Assembly (NCBI GenBank): GCA_002163975.1
Contig: CP019637.1
Location: forward strand, 1-37,028
DNA length: 37,028 nt
From: Nostocales cyanobacterium HT-58-2
GTDB lineage: Bacteria > Cyanobacteriota > Cyanobacteriia > Cyanobacteriales > Nostocaceae
Reading direction: 5' to 3'
In this document: positions 8,591 through 18,300 of the stretch, piece by piece
Layout of the letters: the number at the start of each line of letters is the position of its first letter
Numbering within the stretch: position 1 is the stretch's first letter
The notes under the pieces: generated by a model
The model's input: the letters and a program-made list of their open reading frames with translations, nothing else
Databases searched by the model: none
What the model was told of the DNA's origin: nothing
Made by a program: the position numbers and the translations under genes

Positions 8591-9364
8591 ATGGCAATTG
8601 CAACACGAAGTGATAGTAGTCTAGCGGCTAACTTCACACAAGTATCTTTGATAGATGCTATAAAGCAAGGATTCATTAATGCAGGGTTCTCTAATCCTGT
8701 AGATGAGTTTACCAGTGGGAGTGATAAAAATCTGGTTTACAGTCAAACTGTAGATAGTAGTAAAAAATACGGCTCCAACTTTCTTAAAATTAGGCTCACG
8801 ACTGGTTTTACAATTTATCAACAGATTTTCACGGCTTGGAATTCTTCAAATCATTCAGGCGAGAACGGTAGCAATGAGTATGGTTACTACTATGGTTTTG
8901 ACTCCAGAACCCCTTTAACTATTGTTAGTTTGAATGGAGGAAATGAATATAAATTTCTTTGCTTATCTCAAGGAAGTGCATTTTGGTTATTGGGAATATT
9001 GATACCAGAGAAGCGTCCAAGCTGGTGGGATTTGAACTCATTTAGCTATGGCTTTATTCCTGTTAATCTTTATTTAAACGAATGGAGGAGTAGCAATGTG
9101 AATCCCTACTCGAATTCCACTTATTCTGTCAGCTTATCATATGGACAACTCACTAATCCTAATCCACAAACAAATAAGCGGGACATCATGACAGGGCTTT
9201 TGTTTTATACACAAAGTAATTGTGGAATAGCCTGTAAAACTTCTGATGAATTAGTCATGTGTTCCGCCAATGGAATTGCACGATATGAATTAATTCAGGC
9301 AAGTGGAATGCAATATTTAGTGGTGAATCCCGGTGCAGGAGGGCTAGCAGTTAGAATCTCATGA
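8591..9364 (+). CDS. unknown beta-rich protein in the ten-gene operon
   Basis: 257 residues, rich in Tyr, Ser, Asn and Gly (e.g. NEYGYYYGFDSRTP, NPYSNSTYSVSLSYGQL), with tryptophans in a WNSSN/SWWDLNSF context. The composition fits an all-beta, surface-exposed or virion-like structural protein. The end, SGMQYLVVNPGAGGLAVRIS, also looks beta. There is no signal peptide. Its stop overlaps the next start (ATGA), implying coupled translation. Family unknown; phage baseplate or receptor-binding proteins have comparable composition but no homology can be claimed. Confidence 0.6.
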   Translation: MAIATRSDSSLAANFTQVSLIDAIKQGFINAGFSNPVDEFTSGSDKNLVYSQTVDSSKKYGSNFLKIRLTTGFTIYQQIFTAWNSSNHSGENGSNEYGYYYGFDSRTPLTIVSLNGGNEYKFLCLSQGSAFWLLGILIPEKRPSWWDLNSFSYGFIPVNLYLNEWRSSNVNPYSNSTYSVSLSYGQLTNPNPQTNKRDIMTGLLFYTQSNCGIACKTSDELVMCSANGIARYELIQASGMQYLVVNPGAGGLAVRIS

Positions 9365-9939
9365 TAGATGCTCAAATTACTGCTAATAGTGATTTTGCCA
9401 TAGGTCAAATCATCGGAGGTGGAATACTAATTGATTCTACCTCTTTCATCAATGGTGGTTTACTCAGTGAGGCGTTATCAATAACATCTATTAACACTCA
9501 AACTGGGTTATTAGTTGCTAATGGTGTTCTTATAAATTCGTTAAGTGACACTCAAACTGGGTTATTAGTCGCTAATGGTATTGTTACAGCTTCACCATTA
9601 CTAACTTCTGGCTCCATCATCATTAACGGTTATATTACTCCCAACTCAAATTATCAAAATTCTCTTTTAGCAATACAAGCTTGCTTTGGAATCAATGTCT
9701 CACAAAACGCTGATTTCCTTATTATTCAAAAAGCAGACTTACCAGACTTAATCCCAAATTTCAATAATCGAGGTGAGCAACTTTTCGCTGCTATTTTCTT
9801 ACAAATGCTAAAGAATTATGAGCTTTCTTCCATGACAGACAGATTTCACATCTTTCACTGGAAGTCTTATTTTGAAAATGGTTACGTGAAACATTTACTT
9901 GTTGTTCAAGAGTTGCAAACTATTGGAGATAAGACATGA
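9361..9939 (+). CDS. unknown protein with tandem 18-residue beta repeats
   Basis: 192 residues. Around residues 46-75 the segment TQTGLLVANG occurs twice, 18 residues apart, and nearby segments (SGSIIINGYITP, GGGILIDSTSF) have the same turn-strand rhythm, suggesting a short beta-solenoid or fibre-like stalk. The C-terminal 60 residues (IFLQMLKNYELSSM onward) look globular. Start and stop overlap both neighbours by 4 bp. No family recognised. The stalk-plus-knob layout resembles tail-fibre or adhesin subunits, which is inference only. Confidence 0.6.
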   Translation: MIDAQITANSDFAIGQIIGGGILIDSTSFINGGLLSEALSITSINTQTGLLVANGVLINSLSDTQTGLLVANGIVTASPLLTSGSIIINGYITPNSNYQNSLLAIQACFGINVSQNADFLIIQKADLPDLIPNFNNRGEQLFAAIFLQMLKNYELSSMTDRFHIFHWKSYFENGYVKHLLVVQELQTIGDKT

Positions 9940-10589
9940 ACTATTGTCAAGGACAAAAACAAGCTGCTGTGAGATGGAGTTTTTTGAATAAAAAAGAACA
10001 ATTTTTTGTGGCTCAATCAAATCAACTTCCTCTCAATGTCTCCACTCAAATTAAAGAAGATGTTTTTCGCTTTTCTCAAAGATTTTATAAAAATTTCCCC
10101 GGTATGGAATTGACGACATATAACTTTACAGTAGAAGCACCTCCCTTCATTCCAAAAGGATTAAAAACTCCTCCCAATATTTATTTATTATCTGGGACGT
10201 GGGATGACCACGGCAGTATCGGTGATTATGACACTGGGCATGGTTATGTAAAAAGTTATAGCGGGGAATTAAAAGTTGGTACTGGATATTCAATTAGTGG
10301 AACTGCGACAAATGAAGTGAGGGGTGGTTTCTATGTTGATTTATTGTTGCAATGGAGGTGTGAAGGATGTGAAATCACCATTACTTCATCTCAATCTGGT
10401 CAAAAGTTATTAGTCGATTCTGGAGCCTGTCCAGTCCATTTTCATGTCTCTTGCAATGATAATTGTCCATCTGGTTATATTCGCTGTGAGACTTCTCAAT
10501 ATCCTGGATATTGTTGTGTTCCTTGTCATGAAATCAAATCTAGTCTAGCTGCTGCTACTAATGCTATTAGGAGATTAAATCATGGCTGA
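9936..10589 (+). CDS. unknown protein with cysteine-rich C-terminal region
   Basis: 217 residues. The first two thirds look beta-rich (VEAPPFIPKGLKTPPNIYLL, GTGYSISGTATNEVRGGFYV). About residues 143-205 hold nine cysteines, starting with CEGC and ending YCCVPCHEI, plus a HFH; a tenth Cys is at residue 4. The spacing could suit zinc binding or, if the protein is exported, disulfides. No signal peptide is present. It overlaps its neighbours by 4 and 8 bp and precedes the collagen-like gene. Function unknown. Confidence 0.6.
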   Translation: MNYCQGQKQAAVRWSFLNKKEQFFVAQSNQLPLNVSTQIKEDVFRFSQRFYKNFPGMELTTYNFTVEAPPFIPKGLKTPPNIYLLSGTWDDHGSIGDYDTGHGYVKSYSGELKVGTGYSISGTATNEVRGGFYVDLLLQWRCEGCEITITSSQSGQKLLVDSGACPVHFHVSCNDNCPSGYIRCETSQYPGYCCVPCHEIKSSLAAATNAIRRLNHG

Positions 10590-12720
10590 TTGCTGTGCAG
10601 AACTAAGAGCAGAATTAAGAGCGCTACGGGCGGAAATTGCTAAGCTCAAAAGAGTTGATGAAGAAGCAATTATTAAAAAAGCCGTCAGACGTAGCGAAGC
10701 AAGTATTATTCCTCAAATTCCTGGAATTACTAATCCCTTAATTTTTACTGCTATCAATCCATTTAACATCCGCTTGGGCAAGGCAGAGAAATTATCAGGG
10801 CAAGCATTGGAGAAAGCACGGGCTTCACTTGAAAGAGCATATGCTGCTAGCAATACTGCTAGCAGTGCGGCTGCTACTGCTAGTAATGCACTTGGGAAAG
10901 CTGGTGCAGCCATAGCAAGAATTGCATCCCTAGCAGCTGCCATTGCTGGACTAGCTGCGGCAATCGCCACTTTTAAAGTTCTGGGTGCAAGACTCGACGC
11001 TACTGAAAGACGTGTAGATTCTATTGATAATGGCTTATCTAAATTGCTGACTTTGATTACACCCATCAAATCAATAGCCCAAAGAGCAGATAAAAATGCA
11101 TCAAGAGCACTTGAAGAAGCAGATAAAGCTTCCCGCACCGCTAACTCTGCAATCTATAAAGCCAACTCTGCATCATATACCGCTAAAGATGCACAACTGA
11201 CAGCTGCCAACGCTTATAGCAAAGCCAATGAGGCTCTTTATGAAACACGAGCGGGTCGAGCTAAGCTTGAAAACCAAATTGCAACGCTTGATAAAGAAGT
11301 CAATGACACAACTTATACAGCTAATCGGGCTAATACCAAAGCAGAAGAGGCACTAAAAAGAGCATTTATTCCAGGACCGGCAGGACCTCAGGGGATACCC
11401 GGACCTCAAGGCATTCCTGGGAAAAATGGTGAGCGTGGTCCTCAGGGTGTTCCTGGACTTCAAGGTTTACCTGGCAAAGATGGTGAACGTGGATTACAAG
11501 GTATTCCCGGACTGCCAGGACCTCAAGGCACTCCTGGGAAAAATGGTGAACGCGGTCCTCAGGGGATTCCTGGACTAATGGGATTGCAAGGTATTCCAGG
11601 GAAAAATGGCAGAGATGGCAGAGACGGTAAAGACGGTAAGGATGCACAGATGGACTCAGAGACCAAGAAAATGCTTGATGAGATTAACCGCAAAGTCAGC
11701 ATGATTCCCCCAATGATTGCAGCTAAACGAGACCCACTCACCTTTGAGGAAACTGTGCAAGCAACCAACACGGGCGTTTGTCGCTCCACTCAACCTGGTG
11801 GCTGCATGAACAAAGCTTTTAATGATGTGGGTAATGATGTCAAAGCCAATGCCAACACTAATACTGGCAATCTTTTGAATGCAATTAATCTTGGAGCTAA
11901 TACCGAACAATTAAACTTACTTAAAGGTATTGATAATAAACTCGGTCCACAATTAGCTAACGGTGGGATTTCTGGATTCTTACAAGGCTTTTTAGAACGG
12001 TTTAATAAAGTTGCTAATTGGCTCCATTTGGACCGTGTGCTAAACATTCTTATCTGGTGGCAGACATTGCATAATGCTTATATGTTATCTAATAATTTGG
12101 GACAAACATTAACGAGTGCATTTAGTAATGTACTAGCCGCAATTGGCATAAAGGACGCTGAAGGAAATCCTTTAGATTTTACCGCCATAATTGGAACAAC
12201 CTTTGATAATTTCGCGAAAGCTTCTTTAGGTGAAAAGACTTGGGGAGGAATGAAAGCAGAGTGGAAGCGCTATAACCGGATTTACCAAGCAACTGCTAAT
12301 TTACTCAATTCGATTCAATCAATTGGATACTCAATTCTGAGCGCTTTAGAAGTTGTTGGAAGTTGGGTAGCATCTATCGGTAATGCCCTTCGGAAGTGGG
12401 GTGAGGTGGGAGAATCTGCCTACCGTTGGATGAATCCCACTCCCAATTTTCAAAACAAGTTTTTTACGGCTTTAGAGAATACAAGTAATGTTGTGAGTCA
12501 AATAGACTCTGTTGCCTCTGAAGTTTTATCTGTGCAAGAAACAGTCAGACAGATTGGTGAACAGAGTAAGCAGGTGCAAGATTCTTTGGGACAAAACGAG
12601 AATTCTAAACAATCTCAACAAGTTCCAGAAGCACAAAAAATTAAACAGCAAGTGGCAGCTTCTAAAGCTATTAGTAAAGGTCATAACCTATTTGAAACTG
12701 ATAAGGATGGTGATGAATAA
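10582..12720 (+). CDS. collagen-like coiled-coil protein with hydrophobic segment
   Basis: 712 residues in clear blocks. Residues 1-45 form a Cys-containing, Arg/Glu-rich coiled coil. Residues 75-105 are an Ala/Ser helix, and about 106-134 a hydrophobic, Ala-rich segment (IASLAAAIAGLAAAIATFKV) that may insert in a membrane or self-associate. Residues 135-260 are coiled coil with repeated ANSA/KA motifs. Residues 265-354 are 30 uninterrupted Gly-X-Y triplets, many GIP, GPQ, GKN and GER, expected to form a triple helix. Residues 358-712 are a long, mainly helical domain with Trp-rich amphipathic parts (NILIWWQTLHNAY) and a Gln/Lys coiled-coil tail. A trimeric fibre or stalk is the natural reading. 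Prokaryotic collagen-like proteins occur in phage fibres and surface filaments; neither is proven here. Confidence 0.75.
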   Translation: MADCCAELRAELRALRAEIAKLKRVDEEAIIKKAVRRSEASIIPQIPGITNPLIFTAINPFNIRLGKAEKLSGQALEKARASLERAYAASNTASSAAATASNALGKAGAAIARIASLAAAIAGLAAAIATFKVLGARLDATERRVDSIDNGLSKLLTLITPIKSIAQRADKNASRALEEADKASRTANSAIYKANSASYTAKDAQLTAANAYSKANEALYETRAGRAKLENQIATLDKEVNDTTYTANRANTKAEEALKRAFIPGPAGPQGIPGPQGIPGKNGERGPQGVPGLQGLPGKDGERGLQGIPGLPGPQGTPGKNGERGPQGIPGLMGLQGIPGKNGRDGRDGKDGKDAQMDSETKKMLDEINRKVSMIPPMIAAKRDPLTFEETVQATNTGVCRSTQPGGCMNKAFNDVGNDVKANANTNTGNLLNAINLGANTEQLNLLKGIDNKLGPQLANGGISGFLQGFLERFNKVANWLHLDRVLNILIWWQTLHNAYMLSNNLGQTLTSAFSNVLAAIGIKDAEGNPLDFTAIIGTTFDNFAKASLGEKTWGGMKAEWKRYNRIYQATANLLNSIQSIGYSILSALEVVGSWVASIGNALRKWGEVGESAYRWMNPTPNFQNKFFTALENTSNVVSQIDSVASEVLSVQETVRQIGEQSKQVQDSLGQNENSKQSQQVPEAQKIKQQVAASKAISKGHNLFETDKDGDE

Positions 12721-13538
12721 TGCCTTTACCAGATGGATTTGATGAGTGGGAACATTTACAAGACCAAGTGAGACTTGCACACAATCAAGCTGTGCAAACA
12801 TACTTCAAAAATCAACCAGATGATGATATCAGCACTCCAAAAAGAAGTCTCAAACACGCTTGTCTCATCAAAGATTCAGACACTGCAACTATGACTATGA
12901 TGCGGCTATGGTTATTTGAAGTGACGTGTGGTCATGCTGCATCTATGCAAACACCTATATATGGTATTCCGGTACAAGAATTTCAATCCCAAGTAGAATA
13001 TAAACCTCAAATTAAATTATTCTTTCTTGAACCTTATGATAGTGAGGCATATGTTAATAAAATTCCCCGCGCTCAAGGTGAAATCACTTTCCGATTAATG
13101 CACAAATCAAGCGAAAACATTAATAGAAGTGATGCAGAGCGAATTGCTAATAGGATTAAACAAGTTTTTGCCACCCCTCCTTTTACCTGGGAGAAAGGTT
13201 GGTACAAAGCAACCTACCTTGATAAAGAAAGAGGTTATGATTTACGGCTTTTAGTCAAGAGTAGAGCAGAGGGAGAAAGAGTTATACGTCATGTCCTTGA
13301 GATTCAAGAGCATTCGTTTGACCGCGACTATTTCCAATTTGTTGAGCATGAGCGGAGTTATCCTGTTAATCCAGGCACTCATCGTGTGTATGGTCGAATG
13401 GTCAGGAAGCCCATCAAACGCCGCCGCGTAGACGTGAAATTTAAGTATGCACAGCTATTTGTTTGGGGAATGCCTCACCCAATTAATTTAGTTGTAGTAG
13501 GTAGTCATAGAGCCAAAAGTGTGATTGAACGTGTTTAA
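12720..13538 (+). CDS. unknown globular protein downstream of the collagen-like gene
   Basis: 272 residues, starting on the last base of the preceding stop codon (TAATG). It looks globular and mixed alpha/beta, with many aromatics and charges (LKHACLIKDSDTATMTMMRL, PRAQGEITFRLMHKSS). A basic stretch RKPIKRRRVDVKFKY sits near residue 228. There is no signal peptide or membrane helix. The family is not recognised. Its strict coupling to the collagen-like gene suggests the products act together, for example as assembly factor or cap. Confidence 0.6.
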   Translation: MPLPDGFDEWEHLQDQVRLAHNQAVQTYFKNQPDDDISTPKRSLKHACLIKDSDTATMTMMRLWLFEVTCGHAASMQTPIYGIPVQEFQSQVEYKPQIKLFFLEPYDSEAYVNKIPRAQGEITFRLMHKSSENINRSDAERIANRIKQVFATPPFTWEKGWYKATYLDKERGYDLRLLVKSRAEGERVIRHVLEIQEHSFDRDYFQFVEHERSYPVNPGTHRVYGRMVRKPIKRRRVDVKFKYAQLFVWGMPHPINLVVVGSHRAKSVIERV

Positions 13539-13645
13539 GAGGATTTGTGACAAAAATTAGTTAGACAAGTTAACTTATCCAACTACGAAAAATGGCAAAA
13601 AACCTCTGCTAGAACTGAGTCAAACAGATTCAGGTCAATTTAGTC

Positions 13646-14185
13646 ATGGGCAGAGAAAAAACAGTTCGCCAAATTGAAGAGCAACTCAAATACGCCAAAA
13701 ATAAAGCCGCGTACAAAACCCCTCTAAGAGAGGAAGGCGCTCCTACTAGACGCTCTCCCAAAAGTCCTTATGCTTATAAGCCTATGCAGATTGCTGTTGG
13801 CGATGCTGCTAAAAGATATCTTGTACAGGCGTCTAAAGAGGCTGTTGAGTTCTTTGGGCAAGCTAATCTGCATTTAGTAGATCCTGGAGCACAAGAACCC
13901 CTACCTAGAGGCGCTAAACCCGCTAAGGTCAAAGCCACTGTTGCTGATGGCTCTCCCACTCTAGTGAGGGCAGTAGCCAGCAAACGTCCTTACATCCGTT
14001 ATACCAGGGGTGAGCGTGGTAGCCGCGTCCAAAGCACTTTTAGCGCTCCAATTTCGATTCAATCAGTCGCTGCTTTAGATGATGAAGTCAGAGCTGTGTT
14101 TGCAGCAGTGAAGGGGAAATTGGGCGGTTCTTATGGGCGTGTGTCTTTTGAACCAGAAAGATTTGTACTCACTGGTAGTGGCTGA
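13646..14185 (+). CDS. unknown basic protein of the ten-gene operon
   Basis: 179 residues, basic. The first 55 residues are Lys/Arg/Pro-rich and probably flexible (KTPLREEGAPTRRSPKSPYA), and the rest looks globular (VGDAAKRYLVQASKEAVEFF; end GRVSFEPERFVLTGSG). It follows the only sizeable gap in the operon (107 bp, with no supported gene in it) and its stop overlaps the next start (TGATG). No family recognised. Confidence 0.58.
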   Translation: MGREKTVRQIEEQLKYAKNKAAYKTPLREEGAPTRRSPKSPYAYKPMQIAVGDAAKRYLVQASKEAVEFFGQANLHLVDPGAQEPLPRGAKPAKVKATVADGSPTLVRAVASKRPYIRYTRGERGSRVQSTFSAPISIQSVAALDDEVRAVFAAVKGKLGGSYGRVSFEPERFVLTGSG

Positions 14186-14409
14186 TGAGTGATTTTCTCT
14201 CTCGCTTGGAACAAGAAAATCAAGTGATTTGGTATCCCAACCAGTCCGAAACTGAGTTTCTAGAAGAAGTCACCAGAATGCTAGCGGTTGTCAGAATGCA
14301 GGAAGATTTCTTGAGAGGTTCGTTAGATGCTGATGTTCTTCTCGACTTCTTAGATGAGCAAGAGTTTGATGTTTACAAACTGTCTGATGATTGCTTTAAC
14401 CCATGTTAA
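14185..14409 (+). CDS. small acidic protein of the ten-gene operon
   Basis: 74 residues, acidic and helical (MSDFLSRLEQENQVIWYPNQ, then LLDFLDEQEFDVYKLSDD). It is translationally coupled to both sides, with overlaps of 1 and 7 bp. Its position after a basic protein suggests a partner or chaperone, but this is only an inference from charge and order. No family recognised. Confidence 0.55.
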   Translation: MSDFLSRLEQENQVIWYPNQSETEFLEEVTRMLAVVRMQEDFLRGSLDADVLLDFLDEQEFDVYKLSDDCFNPC

Positions 14410-14888
14410 ATGTCAATTTGACTCAGCTTGGTTCATGGGAACTGACTTACTTTCAGAAACTGCAATCACCAAGTGGAAACACTTCTATTGAATCGGTTGA
14501 ACTGCCTTATCTGACAGATTGCCATATCTTTTTGGTTGGTGCAACTTCTTTAAGAGCTAAGCCGACTTGGTACAGGGCCGGATGGTTGCATCAACAAATC
14601 AATGGAGTGGCGGTGGATGACACTGTTGTTTTTGAGGGTTTGGAACGTATCCCTACAACGACTGTTGCTGCTACTCAGCGTGTCATCCCTCTTAACTCTA
14701 TGCAACTTGTCATCTTCCCCCATTTGACCAGTGCGGCTCAATTACGATTTGAGCCTGTGCGTTGGTTGAGGGAATTAACGCTTGGTGTTTGGGAGTACCG
14801 AGGTGTCCAGAGCGATTCTACAGAGGAGCTACTGCAAACAGTACGCACAAAACTGGAAACTATTGAATTCAAAATTGACCAACTATGA
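14403..14888 (+). CDS. unknown beta-rich protein of the ten-gene operon
   Basis: 161 residues, apparently beta-stranded throughout (LTQLGSWELTYFQKLQSPSG, VIPLNSMQLVIFPHLTSAAQ) with a short C-terminal coiled coil (LLQTVRTKLETIEFKIDQL). The beta domain followed by a short coiled coil resembles small tail or baseplate-type structural subunits, without recognised homology. Overlaps are 7 bp upstream and 4 bp downstream. Confidence 0.58.
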   Translation: MLNVNLTQLGSWELTYFQKLQSPSGNTSIESVELPYLTDCHIFLVGATSLRAKPTWYRAGWLHQQINGVAVDDTVVFEGLERIPTTTVAATQRVIPLNSMQLVIFPHLTSAAQLRFEPVRWLRELTLGVWEYRGVQSDSTEELLQTVRTKLETIEFKIDQL

Positions 14889-15229
14889 CACTGACTTTTA
14901 CGAGATTGGGTGAGATACTGCCAGCGGGAGTGGTTGAGTATGTGGGAAATAATCAAGTTAAGTTTAATTTCTCTCAGTTGAGTCATAATCCACTGAGTTT
15001 GGATTCTTCTTTTGTAGAAGGTATAGTTAAACTGTTGCAAGGATTGGCAGAACTTACAGATGAGATAAATCAGGAACGAGCTAGTCAAAATCCGCCACTA
15101 GAACCGATTGAGTTTGCGACTGCTGAATTAACGGGCACTCCTGGACGACCTGTGTATAAATTTGTTATACAAGTAGCAGTCAATACTCAGGCTTTTGCAG
15201 ATAACTTAGTTGACCCTACTGCTAATTAA
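14885..15229 (+). CDS. last gene of the ten-gene operon; unknown small protein
   Basis: 114 residues, with a beta-type start (MTLTFTRLGEILPAGVVEYV), a helical middle (VEGIVKLLQGLAELTDEINQ) and a beta-type end (RPVYKFVIQVAVNTQAFA). Starts by ATGA overlap with the previous gene and is followed within 45 bp by a Rho-independent terminator, marking the operon's end. No family recognised. Confidence 0.58.
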   Translation: MTLTFTRLGEILPAGVVEYVGNNQVKFNFSQLSHNPLSLDSSFVEGIVKLLQGLAELTDEINQERASQNPPLEPIEFATAELTGTPGRPVYKFVIQVAVNTQAFADNLVDPTAN

Positions 15230-15272
15230 TACAAGTTTGCTTCTCCTGAACCTATCAGCATAGGAGAACATT

Positions 15273-15299
15273 GAGCAGTCTCATAAACTGCTCTTTTCT
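15273..15299 (+). terminator. Rho-independent terminator of the ten-gene operon
   Basis: Perfect 7-bp stem GAGCAGT / ACTGCTC (15273-15279 and 15287-15293) with a 7-nt loop, followed by TTTTCTA. It is 44 bp after the stop of the last operon gene and just before the convergent end of the replication gene. A weaker inverted pair TTCTCCT / AGGAGAA (15241-15247 and 15262-15268) lies immediately before it. Confidence 0.8.
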
Positions 15300-15327
15300 A
15301 TTTATTGAAATAACTAAAGTTTAGTAA

Positions 15328-18300
15328 TCAAGCAGCGAGTGCTAAACTTCGTATTCGTTCCCTCTGTTCTTTGGGCAAACTATGCCAAACCCACCCCTGA
15401 AACTCCTCACTCCAAACAGAGAGCAGATCTGCAAACATCTCCCAGTCTTCACACAATTCCACCAGTTCCACATTGCCCTGTAAGGTTTCTAGCTCTAAGG
15501 GGGGTAGGTCAATTAGAGGTGGGGGAGTATATTTACTGTTTTCAATAGCTTCTAGGACATCACTTGGAGTTGGCGCAATCATCCAATCTTCATCAAGTCC
15601 GTCCCAAACGTCACAGTGTGCGCTTATAGATATACTATTACGAGCAGTGTGTGACGGCTGAGCGCCTGTTATTTTCTCGGTATAACGCCGATGGATAGCT
15701 TGGTAAACTTCATGGTAAATACTCCATGATTCAGCAAGCACCTCAACATCAACTTTGTAAACGCGTATTCGCTCATCAGTCCCGTTTCCTTTACGCTGCT
15801 GATGACCACGGACTGGGTAGCCAGCTTTTTCTAAACAGCGACGTAGGAGATAGCAGGGGTCACTGTTATTGTCAACGCTGATGTTCAAAGCCAGTTTGAC
15901 AAGCTTAGAATGCTTAATTGCTCGTTGTTTGAATTCAACAAGCCAATCTGTGTCCTTATGCCATTCTTTGCCACTCTTGGCGATTTTAGGAATATCTAAG
16001 GCAATGAGCGCCTTAATTGCTAATGAATTGGTGCGCACATCCCACCAGGCGATATCATTTTTGAGCGCTGCTATCCAGCGATTACAATCCAAGGTCTTTG
16101 CTGTTTCGGGATGGTCCAGCAAGTAACGCATCTCTTGACAACTAATCCAATCCCTGTCATTTAAGTAGTAGTCAGCAATAAATTTATCACTGAGGGAAAA
16201 ACCTGGTAATCTATCTTGAAGAATCGCCTTAGTTGCTTTGTGGCGGTCTTCTAAAGTTGCCTCCATTGAGTTTTGAATCAGCCAAGCTTCATCTATAGAA
16301 ATGGTTTCTGAGTTGGCGATCGCCTGAGACCACTCTATGATGATTTGCTTACGATGGGGGGAACTGGGACACTTGGTTTCTGGTTTTCCTGGAGCAAGCA
16401 AATGGATATTATGCCCACAGCGCTCTAATTCCTCAATGAGATTCTGCCGTAAATTGGCCCGGCTGTAATTCTCCATGGCGATGGTCTCAACCAGTGCTTG
16501 CACATGGGGGTCTTTGTATTCACAGCTCTCGTAATCGATAATTTCGTTAAGTTTTTTGAGTAGTTGAAAGTCGTCCTTGATTTCAGGATTATTTGCCAGC
16601 ATAATTTCAACAACAGTTTCAAAGTTGTGCTCAAACATATGTTTTGCAACAACTTGAGGCAAAGGAGAACGAGAGCCGCCGTTGTCTAGGATGGCATGAG
16701 TGACTACAAAAATGTGACGTGGGGCATTTGTGCGTAAGCGTCCCAGCATCTGCTTACAGCTCAGGTGGTTCATGTGGACGAAGTAGCCCCAAACGCTATC
16801 AAAGTAATCTTCAATTGTGATATCTAAAGAAGCTTCGCAGGTGGGAGAGTAGATCACATAATCCGGCTTATTTTCCTTTATCCATTTATTTGGGTTTTTG
16901 AGGAAAGCGTTAACTTCATCTTTGGTTTTTGGGTCAACTTTTGTAACAGAGTCAACCCGTATCCCCTTGCAATTGGGATTAACCATTTTTAAACTGTCTT
17001 CAATTGATTGTCCCCATCTTTGGCTATCAGCAGTCATTAAGAGCTTTTTGCCTTTGACGAAGTGACAAAGCAACTTGACTTCAAAATCAGCACGCTTATT
17101 GGGGTATTCTTTGAGGGTGCCATCTGGTAAAGTTTCAACAGCACCCGTGTAAAAGTAACAGTCCCACTCAAAGCGCTGCTTGACGTTTTGAACACAATTA
17201 ATTTTTTTACCAGGAAGGAGTCTTTGCAGCCATTTAAGAGTCGAGCTTGTTAAATCAGCATCACAGCAGAAAATATATTTAGCTGCTCTGAGGTGGCGCT
17301 CAAATTCTTTGAGCCGTTCCCGTCGATTTTTGCGGCAAGTTGCACCCAAAAGCAGAGCATTTTTAATTTTTTCGACCTCCTCTAGAATCAAAACTTCTTT
17401 TGGGCGACACTTGGCAATAGATTCAATACAAGCTCCCATCCATCCTTCTTGAGCTTTTCGCCAGCGTGCGGCTTTTTCTTTTTCGCTTCCTTTGAAGGTT
17501 TCTAAGTCCCAGAGGTAGTGGATAATATTAGCAACAATTGGCTGATAACAAGTTTGTGTCAGCAGTGAATTTCTAAATGAGATGAGATTGCCTTCTTGAA
17601 ACTGCTGAATCACTTGTAACATCATAGTGGTTTTGCCACTGCCCATTGCTGCTGAGATGGCATAAACAGCAGGTAGTAGGTTTTTTAACTCTTTCTCATC
17701 ATCTGTTTTCGGTGCTATTCTATATGACTCTACTGATTTTCCCTGAGCCTGTGGCGTATCAAATATTGATAGCTGTACTGATTCCTCTTCTGGCTGTGGT
17801 GGCTGTGGAGTTGGTGTGGGGAAGAATTCTTCAACAAGTAGGTTAACAAATTGGGTATTTTGGATAATTGGGTTCCAAACGCTCAGAGATTTTAAACTTT
17901 GTTGAGTTCTCTTGACACGTTCTGGATACTGTGCCAGCCATTGGACTTTCTGATCCGCAAGCTGATAATCATAGGTCTGCTCCCATTCTTCTTGCTCTTG
18001 AGCAAGTTTGGTGTAATATATTTGTTCTTCTAAGGTGTTTTGTTGCTCCCATTGCCAGCGATGAAAGAGATATTCGGGTATGACAACACCAGCATCAACT
18101 GCCAGTTCTTTGACGATTTCAACAAAGTCTTTGCCCTTGGGTGTACCAGTTCCACCGCGTAACATCCAACGGTACTGAACCGCACCGCCCCCAACGTCTA
18201 AAGCTTTATCATGCCAAGCATAGTGTTCACCATCCCACCAGACATGGAATGATTTGCCACTGGCAGAAGCCCGCCAAGGGGGGGCACCTTTGTAAGTATT

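Noticed and set aside
11366..11647. Minus-strand frame opposite the collagen-like region
   Set aside because: Shadow created by the Gly-X-Y codon periodicity.
8256..15229. Ordinary prophage
   Set aside because: No terminase, portal, capsid, protease, tail sheath, lysin or holin could be recognised; only the structural-looking composition suggests a phage link.
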